Source of the DNA: CAZBGR01 sp964491535
Lineage (GTDB): Bacteria; Bacillota_I; Bacilli_A; RF39; UBA660
DNA length: 6,717 bases
Reading direction: 5' to 3'
NCBI GenBank assembly: GCA_964491535.1
Contig: CAZBGR010000034.1
Coordinates: forward strand, 1 to 6,717
Positions 1 to 6,623 of the stretch are shown piece by piece; within the stretch, counting starts at the first letter, position 1, and each line of letters begins with the position of its first letter. Under the pieces are notes generated by a model. It did no database searches and was not told where the DNA came from. It saw only the letters and a program-made list of their open reading frames with translations. Position numbers and translations under genes: made by a program.

Positions 1-10
1 AATATAAATT

Positions 11-34
11 AAAGTGTCTACAAAAAAGTGTCTA
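11..34. repeat. Two-copy 10-bp direct repeat, possible insertion-sequence end
   Basis: The 10-mer aaagtgtcta occurs perfectly at 11-20 and 25-34, a 14-bp period. On the minus strand it reads TAGACACTTT twice, just after the stop codon of the pilin gene, preceded by GTCAAGTATT. Repeated GACAC-type blocks near a TCAAG-type tip are seen in the terminal inverted repeats of some IS3/IS481-like insertion sequences, so an element may extend leftward out of the window. This is resemblance only: no transposase, target duplication or second end is visible, and the exact tip cannot be placed. No gene is seen in 1-44. Confidence 0.4.
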
Positions 35-44
35 AATACTTGAC

Positions 45-1052
45 CTAGATCCAATAAGTATAAACCGATTTATAAAGAAAATTATGATTTTTACAAGCTT
101 CATTGCCCGCACCTGTACAACTAGTATCAGCAGAAGTACTTATATAATTACTTGATCTTATTAATCCTATTCCAGTAGGACTAGAGGTTTTGTCTTTAAA
201 TCCATCCAAATTATAATTGTCCGCACATTCATTATTTAAAAAAGTATCTAATGAAGTAACTAAAAATATATTATATACAGGATCAAAATCACCGGAAACT
301 GCCCCGATACACCAATGAATAGGTGCAATATATTGAGAAACATCTGATAATGTTTCATACCAATTATCTAGAACTCCCTTTAAAGAAGCAAATTTATTAT
401 TTGGCTTTTCCCATTTGTTTGAATTAGAGGTATCCCAAGCTTTATCTCCAATTTTGCCATTATCATCCGGTTCTGTATCATCCGATTTCCTTTTACCCTC
501 ATATATTATCTTTATACCTTCATTATTACTTTTAATAATACGCCACAAGATAGTAACTCCATCAATAGTTCCAAACTCTAGCCAATTATTTGGATCAGCT
601 CCCACATAAAACCAAGCTTGATTTGAACTTCCTATGTTTTTTTCTTCTGTATCAATATCATTTTGGATAATAGAAGCTAAAGATAAAATATATTCCCCTT
701 CATGATATTTAATCAAACCATTATCATCTTTAATTAAACTTAAAACTATTTCTTCTGGATTAAAGGTTCCCCCTTTGGAATTTTTTACCTCATTCGGTAA
801 TAATCCTTTAGCTTGTAAATCACCTAATCTAATATAAGCTATATTATTTTTCCATTCTATTTCACCACTATGCAATAAAGAATATTCTTTAGCAGCAGTA
901 ACAATATTCTTTTTTTGTATCTCATATGCTTTTTCTTTATATTTATCTATTATAGAAATAACTCTAGGGACCGCTAAAGCTAAAATAATACCTAAAATAA
1001 TGATTACTGCTAATAATTCTACTAAAGTAAAAGCTTTATTTTTTAAAGTCAT
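45..1052 (-). CDS. Type IV pilin-like (pseudopilin) surface protein, probably truncated at the C-terminus
   Basis: Encodes 335 residues with a class III (prepilin) signal at the N-terminus. A short basic leader (residues 1-7, KNKA) precedes FTLVELLAV, with mature Phe at 8 and the conserved Glu at 12 (mature position 5). A hydrophobic helix runs to about residue 28. Prepilin peptidase would cut between Ala7 and Phe8; Ala replaces the commoner Gly. Residues 30-125 look like a pseudopilin body, including the stretch IRLGDLQAKGLLPNEVKN. From about 145 there is a larger extracellular-type region (AWFYVGADPNNW, then ILWRIIKSNNEG) with four cysteines at 248, 276, 312 and 320, which could form disulfides. 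From memory of similar proteins in uncultured Firmicutes, the C-terminus normally continues past a YWT-like motif for several dozen residues; here it stops at YTYWI, beside an IS-like repeat. The ATG start has AAGGAG (1062-1067) 9 nt upstream. It appears to have its own promoter and follows the dnaJ terminator. A structural or adhesive surface role is inferred; the ligand is unknown. Confidence 0.75.
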   Translation of the reverse strand: MTLKNKAFTLVELLAVIIILGIILALAVPRVISIIDKYKEKAYEIQKKNIVTAAKEYSLLHSGEIEWKNNIAYIRLGDLQAKGLLPNEVKNSKGGTFNPEEIVLSLIKDDNGLIKYHEGEYILSLASIIQNDIDTEEKNIGSSNQAWFYVGADPNNWLEFGTIDGVTILWRIIKSNNEGIKIIYEGKRKSDDTEPDDNGKIGDKAWDTSNSNKWEKPNNKFASLKGVLDNWYETLSDVSQYIAPIHWCIGAVSGDFDPVYNIFLVTSLDTFLNNECADNYNLDGFKDKTSSPTGIGLIRSSNYISTSADTSCTGAGNEACKNHNFLYKSVYTYWI

Positions 1053-1098
1053 AATTTATTACTCCTTCTTTGTTTATTATTACTTTTAAGTTATCTTA

Positions 1099-1127
1099 AG
1101 TTTAGCATAAATTTATATTTATGACTA
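1099..1127 (-). promoter_or_regulatory. Candidate sigma-A promoter for the pilin-like gene
   Basis: On the minus strand, TAGTCA (1122-1127, 4 of 6 matches to TTGACA) lies 17 bp from TAAACT (1099-1104, 4 of 6 matches to TATAAT). A TGC just before the -10 box gives an extended -10. Transcription would start near 1092 and leave a leader of about 40 nt carrying the AAGGAG site. The spacer contains a 7-4-7 dyad (cataaat...atttatg, 1106-1123), a possible repressor site. Base composition is so AT-rich that chance matches are likely. The main support is position: the gene lies downstream of a terminator and needs a start of its own. Confidence 0.4.
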
Positions 1128-1162
1128 GTCTTTTTATAAACTATTTAAAAGAAATAAATATA

Positions 1163-1187
1163 AAAAAAGAGTTCATAACCCTTTTTT
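1163..1187 (-). terminator. Rho-independent terminator of the chaperone operon
   Basis: The minus-strand RNA folds as AAAAAAGGGUU, loop AUG, AACUCUUUUUU: an 11-bp stem whose 3' arm runs into a U-rich tail. The tract begins 26 bases after the dnaJ stop codon. One internal pair is G-U in the minus-strand RNA but would be an A-C mismatch in plus-strand RNA, so the hairpin is better suited to ending dnaJ transcripts than transcripts coming from the left. It separates the stress operon from the pilin-like gene. Confidence 0.75.
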
Positions 1188-1213
1188 AATAATCAATAAA
1201 TCTTTATTGTTTT

Positions 1214-2323
1214 TTATTTCTTTCTCTTATTATATTTAATAAATGCCTCATGCTGTTCTAAATTAGTTTTAGATAATTCATTTACTAATTCTTTTTGCTT
1301 ACGATCTAAACGATTAGGAATAATAACTTTAGTAATCACTATCATATCTCCTTTTCGTTTACTATTTATATTAGATACTCCCTTGCCTTTTAATAAGAAT
1401 TTAGCATCATTTTGAGTACCGGCTGGAATAGTTAAAATAACTTCTCCATATAAAGTAGGAATTTCTTTCTTACAGCCTAACATTGCTTCACTGATAGTAA
1501 TTGGTAAGGTTAAACTAATTTCATCATTATTACGTTCAAAAAGAGGATGTTTATTTACATAAAATTCAATATATAAATCACCATTACGGCCTCCATTAAT
1601 CCCTGCTTCACCCATTCTGGCAACTCTTAACTGATTACCTGTATCAATTCCAGCTGGAATAGTTACCACAATTTCTTTATTACTTTTAACCGTCCCTTTA
1701 CCACGACAAGTAGGACAATTCTTAGTTAATATATAACCTTTCCCTCCACACTCATAACAAGTTGTTTTAGTTAAATAAGTCCCTAAAATGGTACGTTGTT
1801 CACTAGTAACACTACCACTACCATGGCATTTAGAACAAGTTTCTTTATCCTTACCACCAAGACCATCACAAGCTTCACATCGTTCTTCAATATTAAGCTT
1901 AAGCTTTTTTTCACTACCAAAAACAGCTTCTTCAAAAGAAATACTCATTTCCATAATAGTATCTCTTCCTTGGCGAGAACGATTACTAGAGGTTGATTGG
2001 CGTCCAAAACCAAAAGAAGAACCAAAAAGATCACCAAAAAGATCACTAAAATCAAAACCTGAAAAGTCAAAACCAGAAGTAGAACCAAAGCCACCTTCAA
2101 AAGCAGAATGTCCAAACTGATCATACTGACTTCTTTTTTCTTTATCAGATAAAACAGCATAAGCTTCTTGAATTTCTTTAAATTTTTCTTCTGCTTTAGG
2201 ATCTTTACTAACATCAGGATGATATTCTTTAGCTAATTTACGAAAAGCACTCTTTAATTCATTATCACTAGCGCTTTTACTTACCCCTAATATTTCATAA
2301 TAATCTCTTTTTTCTTTACTCAT
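1214..2323 (-). CDS. dnaJ: Chaperone protein DnaJ (Hsp40)
   Basis: Cytosolic co-chaperone that binds unfolded clients, hands them to DnaK and stimulates its ATPase. With the ATG at 2323 the protein has 369 residues, normal for a full type I DnaJ. The J domain covers about 5-70, with the HPD motif at 35-37. A Gly/Phe-rich linker follows at about 71-107, with repeated GFDFS and DLFG units. The zinc domain has all four CxxCxGxG motifs: CEACDGLG at 149, CSKCHGSG at 163, CYECGGKG at 189 and CPTCRGKG at 203. The rest, about 215-350, is the two-part substrate-binding region. An in-frame GTG at 2332 would add three residues, but it lies inside the ribosome binding site, so the ATG is preferred. The gene starts 24 bp after pepF, so the two are very likely cotranscribed, and a terminator follows. 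It is intact, and its identity is firm. Confidence 0.97.
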   Translation of the reverse strand: MSKEKRDYYEILGVSKSASDNELKSAFRKLAKEYHPDVSKDPKAEEKFKEIQEAYAVLSDKEKRSQYDQFGHSAFEGGFGSTSGFDFSGFDFSDLFGDLFGSSFGFGRQSTSSNRSRQGRDTIMEMSISFEEAVFGSEKKLKLNIEERCEACDGLGGKDKETCSKCHGSGSVTSEQRTILGTYLTKTTCYECGGKGYILTKNCPTCRGKGTVKSNKEIVVTIPAGIDTGNQLRVARMGEAGINGGRNGDLYIEFYVNKHPLFERNNDEISLTLPITISEAMLGCKKEIPTLYGEVILTIPAGTQNDAKFLLKGKGVSNINSKRKGDMIVITKVIIPNRLDRKQKELVNELSKTNLEQHEAFIKYNKRKK

Positions 2324-2328
2324 AGTCA

Positions 2329-2334
2329 CCACCT
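2329..2334 (-). promoter_or_regulatory. Ribosome binding site that fixes the dnaJ start
   Basis: The minus-strand sequence AGGTGG (one mismatch to AGGAGG) is 5 nt from the ATG at 2323. It overlaps the GTG codon at 2330-2332, an alternative upstream start, and so argues against using that start. Confidence 0.7.
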
Positions 2335-2347
2335 AGTTATTTTTAAT

Positions 2348-4144
2348 TTATTGATTAAGTTTAAGATAATCATTGATTGTTTTTTCAAAAAACTTTAAAG
2401 CTTTTTCAATTGGTTTAGCAGTCGTCATATCAACTTTAGCAATTTTTAATAAATTAAGAGGATAATCTGAAGTACCACTTTCTAAAAACTTAAGATAATT
2501 TGATAAAGCCTTCTCTTTACCACTTAAAATATTATCTGAAATTAAAACGGCCGCTGCTAAACCAGTTGCATATTGATAAACATAAAAAGGACGATAAAAA
2601 TGAGGAATCCTTAACCATTCATAACGAATTAAAGAATCATGAATAACTTCTTTACCATAATATTTTTTATTTAATTTATAATAAAGATCACTAATTAATG
2701 GTTCGGTTAACACTTCGTTATTGGCTTCCTTTTCATAAAGTTCTTTTTCAAATTCAGCAAACATCGTTTGTCTAAATAAAGTACTTTTAAATAATTCCAT
2801 TAATTGAATTAAAATAAATCTTTTTTCCTCTTTATCTTTACTATTATTTAATAAATAACGATATAATAACAATTGATTGACAATCGACGCTACTTCAGCG
2901 GTAAAAATAGCGAAATCAGCATAAATAAAGGGTTGCTTTAAAGTCGTATAATAACGATGTACTGAATGACCTATTTCATGGGCTAAAGTAGATACTTGAT
3001 CTAGTTTACCATTATAATTTAAAAATATATATAAAGGTTCATTAAAGGTTCCAAAACTATAAGCACCACTTAATTTACCAATATTACTATAAACATCAAT
3101 AAAGTTTTCTTTAAATATCTTATCGACAATTGATAAATAATGATTACCTAAAGGCTTTAAAGCCTTCTTTATTATTTGATAAGCTTCTTCATATGAATAT
3201 TTTTTTTCAAAATTAAAATCCATATCAAGATAAAAATCATAAATATGAAAATCTTTTAACTTAAGATCTTCTTTTTTTAATTTTAGATATTTATGAAGCA
3301 AAGGTAAATGATGATTAACCGTCTTAATTAAATTATCATAAACTAAAGGATCAATATTATTTAATGATAAATTCATTACTAAAGGACTAGGATATTTTCT
3401 TATTTTAGCTAAAAAGTCATAGCTTTTAATTCCATATTTTAAATTACTAGCTAAACTATTTTTTAAATATGCTAAATTAGTATAATAAGTTTCAAAGATT
3501 TTCTTCCTAATTGGTATTTCTTTTTCTTTTAATAAAGAAATAAAATTAGCATCAGTTATCTCTATTAACTTATTTTTTATTTTAAGCTTTCCATATTGTA
3601 AATCAGTATTAGTAATAATATCATAAATTCGTCCAAAAGATGATAGTAATTCATTAGTAGCGGCTAATACTTTTTCTGATTCATCATCTAAAAGATGTTC
3701 TTTTTGATTAAATAAAGTCTCAAACCAAAAAGAATATATTTTTAATTCTTTTTTTTGATTAATAAATTTAGTAATTAATGAAAAATCACTTTTTAATATC
3801 TCTGGCTTAATAAAAGATAATTGTTCACCAGTCTCAGCTAAGAGTTTTTCTATGTTGCCTAATCTTTTTAAAGCTTCTTCCTTAGTAGTATCTTGATCAT
3901 AAGTCATCTTAGCATAAACATATAAATTAAGTAATAATTGATTTAAAGCTTCTTCCTTTTTTAAAGTGTTATATAAATAATCTTCACTAGCCATTATCTG
4001 ACCTTTAGCTAACAATAAATCATCTATTAATAAAGGTATTTTAGCGATATCTTTTTGCCAATCCTTGTTCGTTTTATATATCTTAGTTAAATCCCATTGA
4101 TACTTTTTTTCTATCTCACTTCGCTTAAGCCTTTTTAGATTCAT
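2348..4144 (-). CDS. pepF: Oligoendopeptidase F (M3 family zinc metallopeptidase)
   Basis: Cytosolic zinc peptidase of the M3B/PepF type, which cuts short oligopeptides internally rather than folded proteins. The protein is 598 residues, the usual size for PepF. The first 200 residues or so form the helical N-terminal part. The catalytic core carries HEIGH at 389-393, giving two His zinc ligands and the catalytic Glu390. Glu417 in the FTAEVAS segment is the expected third zinc ligand. The downstream IPHFYRPFYVYQYATG block at 513-528 holds the His and Tyr residues typical of the PepF substrate pocket. There is no signal peptide. The ATG has AAAGGAG (4151-4157) 6 nt upstream. It lies between dnaK and dnaJ, 78 bp after the first and 24 bp before the second, which is not the common order. 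It may be heat-inducible with the chaperones and clear peptides released by stress proteolysis; that is inference. No sign of decay is seen. Confidence 0.94.
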   Translation of the reverse strand: MNLKRLKRSEIEKKYQWDLTKIYKTNKDWQKDIAKIPLLIDDLLLAKGQIMASEDYLYNTLKKEEALNQLLLNLYVYAKMTYDQDTTKEEALKRLGNIEKLLAETGEQLSFIKPEILKSDFSLITKFINQKKELKIYSFWFETLFNQKEHLLDDESEKVLAATNELLSSFGRIYDIITNTDLQYGKLKIKNKLIEITDANFISLLKEKEIPIRKKIFETYYTNLAYLKNSLASNLKYGIKSYDFLAKIRKYPSPLVMNLSLNNIDPLVYDNLIKTVNHHLPLLHKYLKLKKEDLKLKDFHIYDFYLDMDFNFEKKYSYEEAYQIIKKALKPLGNHYLSIVDKIFKENFIDVYSNIGKLSGAYSFGTFNEPLYIFLNYNGKLDQVSTLAHEIGHSVHRYYTTLKQPFIYADFAIFTAEVASIVNQLLLYRYLLNNSKDKEEKRFILIQLMELFKSTLFRQTMFAEFEKELYEKEANNEVLTEPLISDLYYKLNKKYYGKEVIHDSLIRYEWLRIPHFYRPFYVYQYATGLAAAVLISDNILSGKEKALSNYLKFLESGTSDYPLNLLKIAKVDMTTAKPIEKALKFFEKTINDYLKLNQ

Positions 4145-4176
4145 TTTGGTCTCCTTTTATTACCCCTTATGATTAT

Positions 4177-4210
4177 GATATAAGTTCTAGTTAAAACTAG
4201 AACTTATATC
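4177..4210. repeat. Perfect 16-bp inverted repeat between dnaK and pepF
   Basis: The arms gatataagttctagtt (4177-4192) and aactagaacttatatc (4195-4210) are exact reverse complements separated by 2 bp. In RNA this would give a stem of about 15 bp with a 4-nt loop. In the minus-strand transcript the stem is followed by AUAAUCAUAAGG, without a U-tract, so it does not look like a standard terminator. It may protect or process the mRNA between dnaK and pepF, partly attenuate readthrough, or act as a DNA operator. It does not match the CIRCE consensus (TTAGCACTC-N9-GAGTGCTAA). Confidence 0.85.
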
Positions 4211-4212
4211 AA
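4184..4212 (-). promoter_or_regulatory. Weak candidate internal promoter ahead of pepF
   Basis: On the minus strand, TTGATA (4207-4212, 5 of 6 matches to the -35 consensus) is 17 bp from TAGAAC (4184-4189, 4 of 6 matches to the -10 consensus). Both boxes lie within or at the edge of the inverted repeat, so the palindrome could be an operator covering this promoter. The -10 lacks the final T and there is no extended -10, so this is tentative. Confidence 0.2.
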
Positions 4213-4222
4213 TTAGATGATT

Positions 4223-6046
4223 TTACTTTTTCTCTTCAAATTCAGCATCAATAACATCATCTTTTGGCTTTTTATCTTCTTTAGATGATGCTGGTTCAGC
4301 TTCATCTTTTGCTTTAGCAGCTTGTTCATAAACCTTTGATGTTAAAGCCATTGCTTTTTCATTTAAAGCTTCTTTTTTAGTTTTAATAGCTTCTAAATCA
4401 TTTTTTTCTAACGCTTCTTTTAAATCCTTAATTAACTTTTCTGCTTCTTCTTTTTCTTTAGAATCAACTTTATCACCTAAATCTTTTAAGGCTTTTTCAG
4501 TAGTAAAGGCTAATTGTTCAGCTTCATTTTTTAAATCAACTTCTTCTTTACGTTTAAGATCGGCTTCCTTATTAGCTTCCGCTTCTTTTACCATCTTATC
4601 TATTTCATCATCAGTTAAATTAGTTGAAGCTGTAATAGTAATTGATTGTTCTTTATTAGTACCCAAGTCTTTCGCTTTAACATTAACAATTCCATTAGCA
4701 TCAATATCAAAACTTACCTCTATTTGAGGAACACCTCTTGGAGCTGGGGGAATATTACCTAATTGAAAGCGTCCTAAAGTTTTATTATCAGCTACCATTG
4801 AACGCTCTCCTTGTAAGACATGAATATCAACTGCTGGTTGATTATCAGCCGCTGTTGAGAATATTTGTGATTTAGCGGTTGGAATAGTGGTATTACGTTC
4901 AATTAAAGGAGTCATCACACCACCCAAGGTTTCAATTCCTAATGATAATGGAGTAACATCTAATAAAACAATATCACTCACTTCACCAGTTAAAACACCA
5001 CCTTGAATAGCTGCTCCTAAAGCAACTACTTCATCAGGATTTACCCCTTTATGAGGTTCTTTACCTAATTCCTTTTTAATTAACTCTTGAACCATTGGAA
5101 TCCTAGTTGAGCCACCAACTAAAATAATTTTATCAAGATCTTTATTAGTCATTTTAGCATCCTTTAAAGCATCTTTTACCGGCTTAATTGTTGATTCTAT
5201 TAAATCACTAACTAAACTTTCAAATTTAGCCCTCGTTAAAGTTGATTCTAAATGTAAAGGTCCACTATCTCCTTGTGATATAAAAGGTAGTGATATTTGA
5301 GTTGAAGTAATGCCACTTAATTCCTTTTTAGCTTTTTCAGAAGCATCTTTTAAACGTTGGATTGCCATTTTATCTTTCGCTAAATCAACTCCATTTTCTT
5401 TCTTAAAATTAGCTACTAAATAATCCATAATTCTTTCATCAAAATCATCACCACCAAGAGCAGTATTACCATTAGTTGCTTTAACTTCAAAAACACCATC
5501 ACCTAGTTCTAGAATGGAAACATCAAAAGTTCCCCCTCCTAAATCATAAACTAAGATGGTATGAAGCCCTCCTTGTTTATCAAAACCATAAGTTAAAGCT
5601 GCTGCTGTTGGTTCATTAATAATCCTCTCAACCTCTAAACCCGCTATTTTACCAGCATTCTTAGTAGCTTGACGCTGTGAATCATTAAAATAAGCAGGGA
5701 CCGTAATAACCGCTTTAGTTACCTTTTCGCCCAAATAAGCTTCTGCACAATCTTTCATATAAGATAAAACCATGGCACTTATTTCTTCTGGAGAATAAGA
5801 TTTTCCTTCAGCTTCTACTTTCTTATTAGTTCCCATTAATCTTTTAATTGAAGCAATCGTATTAGGATTAGTAATACTTTGCCTTCTAGCTACTGTCCCA
5901 ACAGTTTTTTCACCATTCTTAAAAGCCACCACACTAGGAGTTACTCTTTCCCCTTCAGGATTAGTAATTACTTTTGGTTCCTTTCCTTCTAAAACTGCAA
6001 CACAGCTATTAGTTGTTCCTAAATCAATTCCAATAATTTTACTCAT
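4223..6046 (-). CDS. dnaK: Molecular chaperone DnaK (Hsp70)
   Basis: ATP-driven cytosolic chaperone that binds exposed hydrophobic segments and works with DnaJ and GrpE. The protein has 607 residues. The ATPase domain, about 1-355, shows IDLGTTNSC at 7-15, VPAYFNDSQRQAT near 116-128, and DLGGGTFDVSIL at 168-179. Thr195, in NGNTALGGD, matches the autophosphorylated Thr of E. coli DnaK. ILVGGSTRIP falls at 308-317. The interdomain linker DIVLLDVTP is at 358-366. The beta substrate-binding domain runs to about 480, then a charged helical lid to about 580, ending in a flexible acidic tail DDVIDAEFEEKK. The segment near residues 72-90 lacks the roughly 24-residue insert of proteobacterial DnaK, as is typical of Gram-positive forms. 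The start overlaps the end of grpE by 8 bp, with AAGGAG (6057-6062) 10 nt upstream, which suggests translational coupling. A palindrome follows the stop. It is intact. Confidence 0.99.
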   Translation of the reverse strand: MSKIIGIDLGTTNSCVAVLEGKEPKVITNPEGERVTPSVVAFKNGEKTVGTVARRQSITNPNTIASIKRLMGTNKKVEAEGKSYSPEEISAMVLSYMKDCAEAYLGEKVTKAVITVPAYFNDSQRQATKNAGKIAGLEVERIINEPTAAALTYGFDKQGGLHTILVYDLGGGTFDVSILELGDGVFEVKATNGNTALGGDDFDERIMDYLVANFKKENGVDLAKDKMAIQRLKDASEKAKKELSGITSTQISLPFISQGDSGPLHLESTLTRAKFESLVSDLIESTIKPVKDALKDAKMTNKDLDKIILVGGSTRIPMVQELIKKELGKEPHKGVNPDEVVALGAAIQGGVLTGEVSDIVLLDVTPLSLGIETLGGVMTPLIERNTTIPTAKSQIFSTAADNQPAVDIHVLQGERSMVADNKTLGRFQLGNIPPAPRGVPQIEVSFDIDANGIVNVKAKDLGTNKEQSITITASTNLTDDEIDKMVKEAEANKEADLKRKEEVDLKNEAEQLAFTTEKALKDLGDKVDSKEKEEAEKLIKDLKEALEKNDLEAIKTKKEALNEKAMALTSKVYEQAAKAKDEAEPASSKEDKKPKDDVIDAEFEEKK

Positions 6047-6623
6047 TTAAGTCACGCTCCTTTTCTTTCTTTTCTATTTTTTTATTTTCAGTTTCTTTAG
6101 ATAACTCTTCTTTATTTATATTAACCTTGACCATCGTTGGTCTAATTACTTTATCTTTTAATAAATAACCTTTTTGTAAAACTTCTAAAATTAATTCATC
6201 CTCTTTATCTTGATTATGTTCAGTTAATAATGGCTGATGATAAATTGGATCAAACTTTAAACCTAAAGCTTCTATTTCTTTAACCTCGTATTCAGTTAGA
6301 ATTTTATTAAAAGAAGCATAAATCATTTTAAAGCCTTCTAAAAACCTAGATACCTCATCATCTAAATTATCATCATCCATCTCAATCGCTCGTTCAAAGT
6401 TATCTAAAATAGGTAATATTTCTTTAATAATATCTTCATTACAATACTTAAACATCCGATTGATTTCTTCTTCTTTACGTCTTTTATAATTTTGTAATTC
6501 AGCTTCATTACGTAACAATTTATCTTCTAATTCTTTAAGCTTAATCTTTAAACTTTTGTCCTTTTCTTGTTTCTTTACTTTCTTTATCTTTAATTCTTCT
6601 TTTTTAACCTCAGTCTTTTTCAT
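6039..6623 (-). CDS. grpE: Nucleotide exchange factor GrpE
   Basis: Cytosolic dimeric factor that releases ADP from DnaK and so resets the chaperone cycle; in E. coli its long helix also acts as a thermosensor. With the ATG at 6623 the protein has 194 residues. The first 25 are very Lys/Glu-rich and probably disordered. A charged coiled-coil helix follows at about 25-60. Family blocks are LPILDNFERAI at 70-80, LKFDPIYHQPLL at 122-133 and VLQKGYLLKDKVIRPTMVKV at 148-167, the last being the conserved beta domain that contacts DnaK. A Lys/Glu-rich tail closes the protein. Possible starts are the TTG at 6635, ATG at 6626 and ATG at 6623. The GAGG at 6630-6633 leaves 6 nt to 6623 but only 3 nt to 6626, and the TTG overlaps the site, so 6623 is chosen. 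The 5' end overlaps hrcA by 14 bp and the 3' end overlaps dnaK by 8 bp. Divergence outside the core is normal for this family. Confidence 0.95.
   Translation of the reverse strand: MKKTEVKKEELKIKKVKKQEKDKSLKIKLKELEDKLLRNEAELQNYKRRKEEEINRMFKYCNEDIIKEILPILDNFERAIEMDDDNLDDEVSRFLEGFKMIYASFNKILTEYEVKEIEALGLKFDPIYHQPLLTEHNQDKEDELILEVLQKGYLLKDKVIRPTMVKVNINKEELSKETENKKIEKKEKERDLNE

Noticed and set aside
11..34. CRISPR repeat pair
   Set aside because: The repeats are only 10 bp with a 4-bp gap, too short for CRISPR repeats and spacers, and no cas gene is present.
415..609. 64-codon plus-strand frame
   Set aside because: Antisense to the pilin-like gene, with no homology recognised and no support from context.
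1053..1213. Small RNA, tRNA or riboswitch in the dnaJ-pilin gap
   Set aside because: Only the terminator hairpin and AT-rich promoter-like sequence are seen; no cloverleaf or known riboswitch core is recognisable, and the leader of about 40 nt is too short for most riboswitches.
1788..2120. Open frame of about 110 codons on the plus strand, and another at 1796-1996
   Set aside because: Both lie entirely antisense to dnaJ, whose Cys-rich and Gly/Phe-rich codons create open antisense frames. They show no recognisable domain and have low-complexity composition (Ser/Pro/Lys or Thr/Phe).
1945..2214. Second minus-strand frame inside dnaJ, rich in Leu/Val/Ile, resembling a membrane protein
   Set aside because: It is a frame-shifted reading of the J domain and Gly/Phe linker, whose Phe/Asp/Leu-Phe-Gly codons translate as hydrophobic residues out of frame.
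2321..2332. GTG start adding three residues to DnaJ
   Set aside because: The GTG falls within the AGGTGG ribosome binding site; the ATG at 2323 has correct spacing and gives the usual DnaJ N-terminus.
4177..4210. CIRCE operator or intrinsic terminator at the dnaK-pepF palindrome
   Set aside because: The arms do not match TTAGCACTC/GAGTGCTAA and the gap is 2 bp rather than 9. There is no U-tract after the stem on the minus strand, and on the plus strand only a weak T-rich stretch some 10 bases away.
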